Of a stretch of DNA of 64,000 nucleotides, positions 28,255 to 39,200 are shown piece by piece; the first letter of the stretch is position 1, and each line of letters starts with the position of its first letter. The stretch comes from Planctomycetaceae bacterium. GTDB taxonomy: Bacteria > Planctomycetota > Planctomycetia > Planctomycetales > Planctomycetaceae. The stretch lies in contig JANSXP010000004.1 in NCBI GenBank assembly GCA_024742875.1, positions 1-64,000 on the forward strand. The letters are read 5' to 3'. A model generated the notes under the pieces. That model was not told where the DNA came from and did not search any database. It worked only from the letters and a program-made list of their open reading frames with translations. The translations under genes were made by a program, and so were the position numbers.

Positions 28255-29517
28255 ATGCACACCGCCCGCCTGGTTTATGCGTCTTTCGATCGATTCCCTT
28301 CTGCCAAGGGAGCCGCCACGCACATCAATGCGTTTCTGCGGGGACTGGGCCGGCATTTTGGCCAGGTGGACCTGGTCACGATTGAATCGGAAGCTACCGC
28401 TATCGGCGGCCTGCCGACGGCACACGGTGTTGCCCAGTCCATTCCGGCGACCACCGATCTGGCAGCGCTGCCGTGGTCAGCCGTGGGCGTCACACAACAC
28501 GGCCTGCCGGCCGTCGGACGCAATCTGTTCGAACGCGTGCTCAGCTTTCGCGCCCAGTTGGGGCGCTGGTGGGAGCAGCATCTGGGGGCCGAACCAGCCG
28601 ACATCTTTCACTTTCGCTCCATCTATGAAGCCTACCCTCTGGCCCGGGAGAAATCTCGCTTCTGCCGCCGCATGATCTACGAGGTCAACGGGCTTCCGTC
28701 CATAGAGCTGAAGTACCACTATCCGGCAGTGGCCCAGGACCGGGAACTGCTGGCCAAGCTTCACCATCAGGAACAGGTCTGCCTGGAAGCCGCCGATCAG
28801 ATTATCACGGTTAGCGACATCAATGCCGCGCACATTGTCGGTCGTGGTATTGACGAACGGCGAATTCGCGTCATTCGCAATGGCGTGGATCCGAGCATCT
28901 TTCGCTGCGGCCCACCGACCCACATTTCCCCCACACGGCCGCTGCAGGTGCTGTACTCCGGCACGCTGTCTGCCTGGCAGGGAGTGCAGTATGCCATTGA
29001 AGCTGTGGCACTGCTGCGACGTGACTTTGATGCGCAACTCACACTGGTCGGGCCCGGTCGGCCACGGCAGAAAAAGGCGATCGAAGAACTGATCTGGAAA
29101 CAGGATCTGTGTGATCATGTCAGTCTGCGGCCCGCCGTTCCGCAGTCAGAACTGAATTTGCTGCAGCAGCAGGCGGACGTGATTGTGGCCCCACTGACAC
29201 GAAACGATCGCAATCTGGTGCAGGGCTGCTGCCCGCTCAAGGTGATTGAAGCGATGGCCTCCGGCACTCCCGTGATTGCCAGTGATCTGCCCGTCGTGCG
29301 CGAGCTGGCGTCTGAAGGCGAGGTGCTGTTTGCCAAACCGGGTTCTGCCAAGTCGATCAAGGACGCCATGCTGCAGTTACTGCAGCAGCCACAGCGGGCC
29401 AGAGCTCTGGGACAGGCGGCCGCTCGCAAAGCCCACACACAGTTCGGGTGGCAGCGCGCCGTGGATCAATTGCTCGAGGTGTACGAACGGCTGCTGCAGG
29501 AGCCGGCATCTGTCTGA
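28255..29517 (+). CDS. Glycosyltransferase family 4
   Basis: This 420-residue protein starts at the ATG at 28255. The N-terminal Rossmann half has FPSAKGAATHINAFLRGL, and the C-terminal GT4 half shows RIRVIRNGVDPSIF, LYSGTLSAWQGVQYAIEA, and the donor-site E-x7-E region KVIEAMASGTPVIASDLPVVREL. No membrane segment or signal is visible, so it is cytosolic. It is convergent with the next GT4 gene, with a 21-bp gap. Together with the MurG-like enzyme it suggests exopolysaccharide or surface-glycan synthesis. The sugar is not inferable. Confidence 0.9.
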   Translation: MHTARLVYASFDRFPSAKGAATHINAFLRGLGRHFGQVDLVTIESEATAIGGLPTAHGVAQSIPATTDLAALPWSAVGVTQHGLPAVGRNLFERVLSFRAQLGRWWEQHLGAEPADIFHFRSIYEAYPLAREKSRFCRRMIYEVNGLPSIELKYHYPAVAQDRELLAKLHHQEQVCLEAADQIITVSDINAAHIVGRGIDERRIRVIRNGVDPSIFRCGPPTHISPTRPLQVLYSGTLSAWQGVQYAIEAVALLRRDFDAQLTLVGPGRPRQKKAIEELIWKQDLCDHVSLRPAVPQSELNLLQQQADVIVAPLTRNDRNLVQGCCPLKVIEAMASGTPVIASDLPVVRELASEGEVLFAKPGSAKSIKDAMLQLLQQPQRARALGQAAARKAHTQFGWQRAVDQLLEVYERLLQEPASV

Positions 29518-29538
29518 AAAAACCTTGTGGGGCGACAG

Positions 29539-30714
29539 TTAAGAGTTGTTGAGTTGCCGCATCACGTCTGACAGCCGCTGCCGCTCATTGTCGGCGTGAA
29601 ACCGGCTGCGGACACTGTCAACGGCCCGGGCGGCCAGCTGCTGTCGCTGGAGGTCAGGCATCGCCAGCACTTCATTGACCGCTGTGGCCAGGTGGTTGAG
29701 CTGCGCCCGAGGCACCAGAAAACCGGTTTCGCCGTGCTCAATGATTTCCGGAATTCCCCCAGCATCGCTGGCAATCACCAGGCAGCCGCACGCCATCGCT
29801 TCCAGCACGGAGTTGGGCATGCCGTCCCACACGGACGGCTGCAGCACCAAATCACACAGCGACAGCGCGGCGGCAACATCCGTCGATTCCACGAGGTGCC
29901 CGGTCACCACGATGCGATCGGCGGCTTCCGGGTGATCAACAGCAAAGGTCGCCAGCTGGGCCCGTTCTCGGGGGCGCACTTCGCCGATGACCAGCAGGCG
30001 GGCCGGACGCTGTGAACAGATGTCGGCAAGTGCCGTCAGCAAAAACGGGAGCCCCTTTTTGTGCCGCAGTTCCCCGCAGAAACCCAGCACCACTTCGCCA
30101 TCCGCAATTTGCCAGCGATCCCGCAGACTCGCCAGAAGATTGGCGTCCGTGGTCCGCTGGAAAGTGTCCGTGTCCACGACATTGGCCAGCACCAGCACAG
30201 ACTGCTGTCGGGGGACCAGCACGCTGATCTTCTGCTGCAGCTCCGATGACACGCAGGTCACCAGATCCGCGTTTTCCAGAGTCCAGTGCAGCCGGGAGAA
30301 ATCGCCCGGTGGAAACATCAGTCGGTCCACATCGTTGCCTCGAGCGCTGACCGTGCAGGCAAGATTATGCAGTCGGGCAAAGAGCACCGCCAGATAGCCT
30401 GCCGGGAACAGATAGTGCCCCCAAACAGCAGTGAAGGTGTGCGCCTCGTGGAGCCATTGCAGCACATTCAGAGAATGCTGCATGGAATAGTCCCAGTTGG
30501 AAAACAGGCCCACGCGATGAACGGTCAGACCGGAGTCATTCGACTCGGTGATCATGCCTCCCGGATCCACCGTACGCGTCCACGCCACCACATGCACGTC
30601 CCAGCCCAGCCCGGCAATCGCGGCTGCCGTGCGATAGGCGCTGCGCGCCACGCCTCCCAGATCCGGAGGGAAGCGTTCAACCAGAAACAGCAGAACAGGG
30701 CGAGGTGCAGACAT
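29539..30714 (-). CDS. Glycosyltransferase family 4
   Basis: This 391-residue protein starts at the ATG at 30714. Motifs are FPPDLGGVARSAYRTA (N-terminal GT4 loop), ARGNDVDRL, VVLGFCGELRHKKGLPFLL and the donor-site block SVLEAMACGCLVIASDAGGIPEI. It is expected to be cytosolic. It converges with the preceding GT4 gene and is 26 bp downstream of a membrane-anchored protein gene on the same strand. Glycan assembly is the likely role; the substrate is unknown. Confidence 0.9.
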   Translation of the reverse strand: MSAPRPVLLFLVERFPPDLGGVARSAYRTAAAIAGLGWDVHVVAWTRTVDPGGMITESNDSGLTVHRVGLFSNWDYSMQHSLNVLQWLHEAHTFTAVWGHYLFPAGYLAVLFARLHNLACTVSARGNDVDRLMFPPGDFSRLHWTLENADLVTCVSSELQQKISVLVPRQQSVLVLANVVDTDTFQRTTDANLLASLRDRWQIADGEVVLGFCGELRHKKGLPFLLTALADICSQRPARLLVIGEVRPRERAQLATFAVDHPEAADRIVVTGHLVESTDVAAALSLCDLVLQPSVWDGMPNSVLEAMACGCLVIASDAGGIPEIIEHGETGFLVPRAQLNHLATAVNEVLAMPDLQRQQLAARAVDSVRSRFHADNERQRLSDVMRQLNNS

Positions 30715-30740
30715 CGAGTCCTTTCAAAACAGTGGGCAGG

Positions 30741-32150
30741 TCATGGGACAAGAGCGGGCAGACGAATGCCGATGTCCGTTGGCGGCTGAAGATCGTCACC
30801 ATCAGACTTTCGATCAATCTGCCCGCCATCATCTTTGCCATCACGTCCCGAGCTGTAAATCAGCAAAGACGCGTCCGTCGCCGAAAACACGAGCGGCTGC
30901 TCTGTGCAGGGGTCAGTCAACAGGTCATCGCCTGTGTCCGATGGCAACCAGGCGGCCAGTTGGGTGACGCTGTGTGGCAATTGCCCTTCATGCAGCTGAA
31001 ACCGTCGTGCGGCCAGAGCCAGCAGTCCGACTCGGCGTCGCGCCTCCATCTCACGCATGGATTCCATGGATTGCTGCAGCGCCGGGGCCAGCAACCGGAG
31101 GGCAAAAAACCGCTGTCGGCCGAAAATTCGATTCTGCCCCAGTAAAAGCACGTCCTGCAATTCCAGCAGCGCAGGGTCATCAGGATTCTGGAGGAGCCTT
31201 TCGTGATACTCGAAGTAATCCAGATAAGCCCGACGGGATTCCACCGTCAGGGGTGAACGAATCACCTCCAGTTCCGTGAGTCCCATGGCGCGTTCCCCAC
31301 GCAGCGCACGCAGCATCTGTTCTTCGAAGTCGATCTCCAGCAGCCACTGCTGCATCTTCACGCAGTCCCGTTCCGCCAGCGGACACAGCCTTGACGCGCG
31401 CCGCGTGCTGTCGAACCACTGGCTGAACACAGCCCCATTCACTAACGCCGAAATCAGCACGGGATCATTCTGATTGGCTCGGCTCAGACTCAACAGTGCC
31501 GTCAGATCGTCTCCCAGCTGAGGTCCGTCACTCTGCCACGCGTGCCAAACGGCCGACAGGGAAAGCCAGCGGGCAGCGTTGCGGATTCGCGGCAGGTGAC
31601 TGAGCTTGGCCTGCAGTGGACGAGGCGCGAAATCCACGTCGAATCGCGTGTATCCACCGCGCAAAGCCACTGTCCTGAGTTCGGAAACGGCAGCGGAGTG
31701 CTCCTCCAGCAAGTCTGCGACATCTGCCTGCTGCGACCAGTCACCGCCGGGCTGCAGGCATTCCAGCGGACTCAACCCCACCACAGGCAAACGCTCCAGT
31801 CGCTCGCGAGGCAGATCAATCTCCATCAGCCTCTTCTGGATCGCCTCCCATGCGACGGTATCGTCGATGCCTCCCGGTGGAATCACATAATAGTCGTTCA
31901 GCTCGCGGCCGTTAGTTGGCAGGCCCTGTGCCTGCAGCGTCTGAATTCGCTGAGCGGACGTGCCCTGCATGCCCCCCAGATGCATCCAGACTCCACCAGC
32001 GAGCAGCAGGACACACAAGGTTCCGGCGACCAGAACCCGCAGGACCCAGCGGCGGACCGTTTCGTTTTCCGTCAGGGCGCGGGTGCTGAAATACACAATC
32101 GCCGCAGCAATCAAGGTGCCGGCGAAAATCACAGAAACGATCGCATTCAT
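30741..32150 (-). CDS. Membrane-anchored planctomycete protein with pseudopilin-like C-terminal motif
   Basis: This 469-residue protein starts at the ATG at 32150; a longer in-frame start exists but adds a Cys-rich stretch without signal character. Two N-terminal hydrophobic segments (about 3-22 and 37-55) anchor a large soluble domain rich in Leu/Gln/Arg helices. The end contains LIYSSGRDGKDDGGQ, similar to the C-terminal YSxGxDGKDDGG turn seen in planctomycete type II secretion pseudopilin-like proteins. I do not recognise the rest. The gene lies 26 bp upstream of a GT4 gene on the same strand, hinting at cotranscription. Confidence 0.7.
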   Translation of the reverse strand: MNAIVSVIFAGTLIAAAIVYFSTRALTENETVRRWVLRVLVAGTLCVLLLAGGVWMHLGGMQGTSAQRIQTLQAQGLPTNGRELNDYYVIPPGGIDDTVAWEAIQKRLMEIDLPRERLERLPVVGLSPLECLQPGGDWSQQADVADLLEEHSAAVSELRTVALRGGYTRFDVDFAPRPLQAKLSHLPRIRNAARWLSLSAVWHAWQSDGPQLGDDLTALLSLSRANQNDPVLISALVNGAVFSQWFDSTRRASRLCPLAERDCVKMQQWLLEIDFEEQMLRALRGERAMGLTELEVIRSPLTVESRRAYLDYFEYHERLLQNPDDPALLELQDVLLLGQNRIFGRQRFFALRLLAPALQQSMESMREMEARRRVGLLALAARRFQLHEGQLPHSVTQLAAWLPSDTGDDLLTDPCTEQPLVFSATDASLLIYSSGRDGKDDGGQIDRKSDGDDLQPPTDIGIRLPALVP

Positions 32151-32345
32151 AACGACATCCCACGCCCAGTGGTCCGATTTCTTCCGGGCTGGAGAATAAT
32201 CCTCGCAGCCTGACCGTTTCTCCGAAATCCGGCAACTCCGGCAGACAATCAACGCCACAGCTGGGCGATCGGATCACGGAAATCTGATGGGGGCGGCCCA
32301 GGCCGCAGGATGTCACCTCCTGACACCATCTGGAAGGGAGTGACG

Positions 32346-33002
32346 TCAGGCCGACGGCTGCTGTTTTGCTCGACGCAAATAAATCGCCAGCCCCGCCAGG
32401 CAGATGACCACCAGCAGCAGTCCACTGCCGGCTTCCGGAATGGCGGCCGCCTGGGCCGTGATGACGCCCGAACTGCCGGTAAACGCGACAAAGGACACAG
32501 GATCAAAGGAGTCCGCCAGCAGGGCCGTATCGGCATCCACCAGCGAAATCGTAAACTGGTCACCGGCTGCCAGGCTGGGGTCGACGCCGCCGGGCAACAA
32601 ATGCTCCACCTCCAGTCGGGCAAACAGCCGGTCGGTTGCGTCGACGGCCACAGGGCCAAACAGACTCAGGTCGGTGCCAAACACCTCGTCAAAGGCCGGC
32701 CCGTTTTCAGCCGTCGATGTCGGGCCCAGTGTGCCAAACGCAAACACATAGTCCGGATCAATGGCTTCATCATCCAGCTGCGGATCGGCAAACCGCAGCG
32801 TGCCCACGTTGGTCGCTGCACCGGAAATCTGGAAGCGGTACTGAAAAAAATCGAGCGGATCAACGGCCGTGCTGCGAATCTGCACATCCACACGGGTGCT
32901 CGTGCCCGCCGTGATGATCGTGTCCTGAACGTCAATAATGACGTCGGCACGGCCAGTCGCCGCCAGCCAGACGACCAGCGCCGTTCCCAAAACCAATCGC
33001 AT
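32346..33002 (-). CDS. PEP-CTERM-sorted secreted protein
   Basis: This 218-residue protein starts at the ATG at 33002, with GGAG upstream; a long in-frame extension lacks signal features. The signal peptide is RLVLGTALVVWLAATGRA. The mature domain (about 20-185) is beta-rich and acidic, cohesin- or Ig-like in look (DVIIDVQDTIITAGTSTRVD). The C-terminus IPEAGSGLLL, a hydrophobic stretch and YLRRAK is a PEP-CTERM sorting tag, implying processing by an exosortase/archaeosortase-type system and surface or EPS association. No exosortase is in the window. It lies directly downstream of the giant exoprotein gene on the same strand. Confidence 0.85.
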   Translation of the reverse strand: MRLVLGTALVVWLAATGRADVIIDVQDTIITAGTSTRVDVQIRSTAVDPLDFFQYRFQISGAATNVGTLRFADPQLDDEAIDPDYVFAFGTLGPTSTAENGPAFDEVFGTDLSLFGPVAVDATDRLFARLEVEHLLPGGVDPSLAAGDQFTISLVDADTALLADSFDPVSFVAFTGSSGVITAQAAAIPEAGSGLLLVVICLAGLAIYLRRAKQQPSA

Positions 33003-33179
33003 ATCAAGATCTCCGGCACAGAGAGTCAGGGGGATTCTGGGCGTCACAGGACGCCTGAGCGTCACAGACAATCTGTGTCGGCCTCCCCCGAGGTGTGTTT
33101 GCACAGGCTGATTCTGTGCCAGGTGCCGGAATCCAACACTGACTTTCGCAATTGCCCCAAATTGCTCCCATTTGCTCAG

Positions 33180-33213
33180 AAAAAGGGCCTGTCCCCGAAT
33201 GACACAGGGCCCG
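33180..33213 (-). terminator. Probable intrinsic terminator of the giant gene
   Basis: On the minus strand GGGCC-C-TGT pairs with ACAGGCCC over an 11-base loop and is followed by five T. It begins 36 bp after the giant gene's stop. A direct repeat of CACAGGGCCCG at 33203-33213 and 33219-33229 adds a second copy of one arm. Confidence 0.6.
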
Positions 33214-33248
33214 AATGGCACAGGGCCCGTCCGCGATATCGATCTCAG

Positions 33249-36200
33249 CTAATCATCCAGCAGGTCAAACAGGCCGTCGTCCAGCCGTTTGCCGAGCAGT
33301 GACTCACGGGCGGTGAACAGCACATCGAGGAAATTCACACGACCGTCGCCGTTGATATCGAATTCCCGCGGATTGCGGCGACGCAAGCCCCGCAGCACGC
33401 GAAACAGATCACGACGATCGGCATCGCCATCGCCGTCCGCGTCTCCAAAAATACGGTGGAACTCAAACGACTGATTGGCCTGACCATCGCCACTTGTGTC
33501 CAGCAGGATGCGATAAAACCCATCGCCAACACGCGAGTTCCGATTACCACCGATCCCCTGGGCCCCAAAGTCCAGACGAATGCCCGTGTCGGTCACCGTG
33601 AAGTTCGTGCCGCTTAAATCCACCACATCACCGGTTCCCGGCGTCACGTCGGTGGAATCAATATCGAATCGTTCCAGCGAAATCTGCCCGCCGTCGATCA
33701 GCTGCTGCAGGTCGTCGGTCGACGTGAAGTCGATATCCAGAAAACGCACGAACGATCGCTGCGTGGAGCCGTCCTGCACGTCGATGCCGGTCGCCTCAAT
33801 ATCGACAGGCGGTGCAAACGTGGCTGTCAGCGTCTGGTCAGGATCAGCGGGAGCATCCTCGACGTTACCCGCTCCATCGCGGCCGATGGTGAAGAAGTCA
33901 TACATGTGTTCCAGGCCATCGGTCAGGGCCTGGAATGTTGTGGACACCGAATGAACTCCGGCGGCCGCAGGACCCGCATCGACCGTCGCGATCAACGACG
34001 GTGCACCGCCATCAATCGCCACAAACACATCGAACGAAGCCAGTCCCTGACCGCCGGAGTCCGTGCCGATCAGATTGAGCCCGATCAGTCCGCTGTCCGC
34101 TGTTTCCAAAGAATCCACACGTGTTTCCGGAGCGTCAAAGTCACCCACGATGACAATCGCCTCGGGAGCCAGCGGCTTGTTCTCAACATTGCCAGCGATA
34201 TCAACGGCGACCGTGCGGAACCAGTAAATCCGATTGCTCTGTCCATTGAAGACAAACGCGTCTTCGCCCGGTGCCAGGCTTCGCAGGAAGGCAAACTCAC
34301 CTTCATCCTCGGCCACAAACACGTCCACACGACGCAGCCCTGAAGGCGGCTGTCCGTCAGGACCAATCGGGTCTTCCGCCGCCACCGTGACTTCAAAATC
34401 CACGGCAACGGCGTCGCGGACAGCCGCAGGCTCACTTACCGGTGCGGTGCCATCTTCGACGGCAGCGGTTGCCAGCGTGGAGGCATCAAAGCCGTTGGGC
34501 GCCAGTTCGCGATTGCCCGCGTTGTCAATCGCCACGCTGAAGAAGCGATAGGTGTGCTCCAGTTCCGCCTGAAACGGAGCAGACGTCGCCGTGGTGCCGA
34601 TCAGGAACGGCTCAAACGGCCCATCATCTTTGCTGACGAACACGTCGAACGCCGCGATGCCGGATCCTCCGTCGTCATCGTCACCCGTCCAGCTGACCTC
34701 AAAGAACTCTCCGCTGAGTTCCGGCAGAGCGTTCACACGACTGGTGGGCACTCCGGAATCGATTGTGTTGACAAAGATGTTGGTGTCGATGGGCGCGTTC
34801 TGATCAAAGAAAATCGTCGCCTGCGAGGTTACTTCGGTGCCGGACGGCACATCGGTGTCCGCCACGATGGAGTAGTTGGCAAACCCTTCACCCACGCCGT
34901 CTTCACCCACATTCGGTGGCAGGAATCCGAGTGTGGGGTCCTCTGGCGGCAGGCCGGTGGCCGGATCAATGGCCGTAAACAGCCACGTCACTTCACGGTC
35001 ACGCGGATCCACGGCCGCCTGCACATCCACCAGGATGCCGGCCGACTCCACAAAGTCGAAGCGTTCCTCGATGAAGGTGGCATCGTCCGCCACATCAAAC
35101 AGAAAATCGCCGAAACCGAAATCGCCAAAGCGGAAGCTGCGAATGTCAATATCGCGGTCGACCTTCGTGTTGATCAGCACACGCTGCGCGGGGGCCGTGG
35201 CTTCGGCCACATTTTCAAAACGAATGGTAAACGGCAGTCGCTCACCCGCCGCCACCCAGCGTTCGTCGCCAAAGCCCTCTGGCCCGGTGATGTCATTGGG
35301 GTCTTTGGACCGCAGAAAACGCACGAAAATACTCTCAGCCAGCTCACTGAGTGCGTTGAATGCCAGCACTGCGTCTTTCGCCACGTCAATGATCTGACCG
35401 AATTCGTCAATGACAAACTGCACGGGGCCGTCTTTGACGAACCGAAAGGTTTTGTCCACGAGGTTGAAGCGCTTGAACACCTTGCTGCCGATTCCCTTGG
35501 CGACGTCTTCCAGCTTCTCAAACGCTTTTTCTTCCAGTCGGGCCACCGCTCGGTCGATGTCGCTCTGGAATCCGGCGTCCGCCAGTGATTCCTGCTGAGC
35601 GCTGCCGTCCGCAAACCCGAAGTCGTCCGGGCCGCTGTTGCCAAACCCATCCATCGAGGCTGACTCAAAGGCGAGAGCCGGAGCCGACATGGCCAGTTGT
35701 CCAAACACACTTTCAAAGGTCTGCTGCTGCGGGCTCACCTGGGCGTTCACCGGATTCTGAGCGTTGCCATTGATCGCCTGAGAAAAGACCTGGGCAAGCG
35801 AGCGATTGGTGGCCGTGGCATTGACCCCGGGGTTGTTGCCACCAGGGGTTGGTGTCCGCAGGATGTCCCTGGCAGAATTGGGTCGTGGCAGACTTTCGGT
35901 CAGGCGGCGTCCCTCCGCAGGTCGGAAACTCTCCGCCAGTCCGCCGCCCAGGCCGCTGACGGTCCCCGTGGAATCTGTGGCAGCCCCGAACTGCCCATTC
36001 ACGCGGAAACGATTCGCCACCGTTTCCACCGCCCGCAGCACCTCACCGAACGGCAGAATGTCGTACTCATTCAGCGTGCCGCCCACGGCATCATTGACCT
36101 TGACCGTGTTGCCCAGACCGTCAAACTCAAAGAACTGCTCGTTGCCCGCGACGTCCACCGCCGCGGCCAGACCATTCCCGTGAATAAACCGGCCGGACAC

Positions 36201-39200
36201 ACTGCCATCGTCGGCAAACTCGGCAACAGGCAGGCCCAGACCAAAGGGATCGGTCAGGACCTCCACACGCACCCCACCTCGCGATTCCCCGATCTTTCGT
36301 CCGACAGCGTCGTATTCAAACTTTGTCACATCGCCGTCCTGGCTGGTCATCACGAGTCGGCCACGTTCGTCGTAGGCAAATTCGGTGACCACCCCGTTCT
36401 CCTCAGTTCGAGTCAGGCGACCGCTGGCGTCATAGGTGGACGTCTGATCGCCGATCTGCGTGTAGCGGCCCGCCTCATCGATGGTGTAGCTGGTCACGAC
36501 GCCATCATCCGTGACGGCCGTGCGGTTTCCGGCGGCGTCATAGTCATACTCCAGCACCCGCCCAGTGGGAGTTTCCACTCGCGCCAACTGACCGCTGCCG
36601 TCGTACTCAAACCGCGTTACCCCGTCCAGCGTGGTCAGCGTCTGCTGCCGGCCCAGTCGATCGTACGTGTAGCGGAAGCTGGAGGACACGCTGCCATCCG
36701 ACGCATGATTGATCCGGGACAGCAGGCGATCGAGATGATCGTAGCTGTAGGTGGTAAACGCTCCATTGCCGTTGTCCTCTCGTACCAGCCTGCCCAGGTC
36801 GTCGTGCTGATACTGCACGATCGCAGTGCCATCTCCCCGCCGCACGGCCGACAGCCGATTGGCCGCATCATACTCGTACTTCGTGGCAAAGCCCGTGCTG
36901 TCAATGGATGACGTGCGGCGACCAAACGCATCATACGTGAAATCCAGAAAGCGTCCGCCCGGATAGGTGATTCGTGCCAGACGATCCTCAGCGTCCCACG
37001 TGTTGGTCACCGTGCCGGAACTGTCTGTGGCAGTGAGCAGGTTGCCGCGGGCATCGTATGTGTAACTGACCACCTCACCACTGGAGTACTCAATTTCTGT
37101 GATCTGTCCCAGGGCGTTGCGAGAGTAGGTTTGCGAGATTCCGGACGGATCCGTCAGCGTCCGCAGCTCTCCGTTCTCGTTGTATGTGGCCGCATATCGA
37201 GTGCCGTCCGCGTACGTCAGACTCGTCAGATTGCCACTGTCATCGTAATCGTACTGGTGAGCCACACCCACAGCATCCACAGCGCGAGTCAGTAACCCGC
37301 TGTCGCTATAGCTCAGCGTAGTCTGTCCGCCGCCGGGGTCGGTGAGGGACGTCACGAGCCCCCGCTCATCGTGCTCCAGGTCGTAAATCACGCCTCCCGG
37401 CGATACCGTCTGATCCACCAGACCAGCCTCATCGAAGACAGCGCTGACCGACTCGCCCGTGTCGTCGAACGTGAGCCCCACAGCCCCGCCTTCGGTCAGC
37501 AGCACCGTCTGGGTACGACCATTCGGATCCACGACTGTCACACCGCCAGACCCGTCATAGCGGAATTCGCGGCGTTCGGCCGCCGTTCCCCGTGACGTAG
37601 CAGAGAAGCGCCCCAGTTCGTCGTACTCAAAACGTCGTTCCACGCCGCTGGCATCACGGACACGGGTCAGCAGCCCCTGAGAGAACACCCCTTCGGTGTC
37701 GTACTCGTACAGTGTCTGCTCACCGGGACCATCCACCTGCTGCAACAACTCTCCCGCAGCGTCATAGGTGTACGTTGTCACGCGTCCCACGTGATCGGTC
37801 AGTTCCCGCACGGTGCCATCCGCGTTGTAGGTCAGCTGCAACTGGGCACCGTTAGAATGCTGCAGCGACACCAGCTGCAGATTGTCGTAGGTCAGATCCA
37901 CACGCTGACCATCACGGTCCTCCACTCGAACCAGCAGACCATTGGGATCGAACGAACGGCGAAAGCCCTGCCGGTCCACATGCACAAAACGATTGCCCTC
38001 CTGCAGCAGAACAGACGGATGACCGGGGCGGCTGCGGAACGTGCCGCCCTCGAGTCGCTCAAAACTTTCTGTTTGCCCCCCGAAGTCAATCGTCACGCTG
38101 TTCTCGTCTTCCGCCAGAACAACGTCCCAGTTGTGTGTCCAGCCGCGACCAAAGATGCCAAATTCTCCCACGCGGGCACTGTTGATCGCGAACCCACGCT
38201 CCAGATACAGAGCGACGCCTGGAGCGGGGGCCGCCGCATCCACCTGAATCACGGGCGCCACCAGGGAAGCGACATTCTCCAGTTGAGAGAGTTCAAACAG
38301 CAGCAGCCGCAGCACGTCGGCCGTGTGGAAACCGAGCTGGCTCAGATGGGTGGCGTTCTGTGCCAGAGCCAGTTCCAGCCCTGCGGGCGTGCCGTCGACG
38401 CTGGCCAGCAGCCGGTCGCTCAAAGACTGTCGCAGATCCGCCTCATCAATGGCCACATCCAGCAGCGAAGCGATCAGCGATGCGGGATCCAGTTCAATCG
38501 GCACGACATCGATGCGTGCGATGTCGCGGATGGCATCGCTCTCTCCGCCCAGACCACCGGGGGCTCCCATGCGGCCAATAAAGGTCTGCGTGTTGGATGC
38601 TCCCGGCGCGAGAATACCGGCCGGTCCCTCGCCCTCACGATTGACGGCCACGAACTGCTGGTCCTGGCGGAAGACGCCATCCAGACCCGGCGTTTGAATG
38701 TCGGCTCCGGCGGCCGTCAGATTGAAGATCGGAGCGATCACGTCCGTATCGCCCACGTTCTCATATTCCACCTGGAACTGAAAGACGGGATCCCGTCGGG
38801 CCGTGCCACCCACCACCTCCGGAGCGCGAATGTTGATCCGCAGTTCGCCGGCCGGTCCATCCGTCACCGTAAAACTATTCTCCAGCGCGGCCACCTGATT
38901 GCCGTCTTCCACCGTGATGTCGTACAGACCTATATCCGCGCCGGCCAAATCAAACGTGGCCCAGACTTCTGCCTGGCTGACGAAGCGCGTGCGACTGGCG
39001 ACAATCTCTGAACCGTCTTCCGCCTGCAGCGCCACGCGAGTGACGGGTGTCAGCTTCGCACCGATCAGCGGTATGGTCACCTGACCAACGTTGGAGCCAC
39101 GCGTCACGCGAGTGCTCAGCGCGGAGAATTCCAGCGTTTCCGCCACAATGGAGAACGCGGGGGCGACCTGCTCCACACTGACGCCATTGGCCAGAATGAA

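Noticed and set aside
33180-33230. Riboswitch or regulatory RNA upstream of the PEP-CTERM gene
   Set aside because: The pairing fits a terminator of the giant gene with a T-run, and no ligand-type architecture is visible.
34554-39011. Several plus-strand frames of 100-400 codons opposite the giant gene
   Set aside because: All are shadows of the repeat-rich giant reading frame and have no recognisable features.
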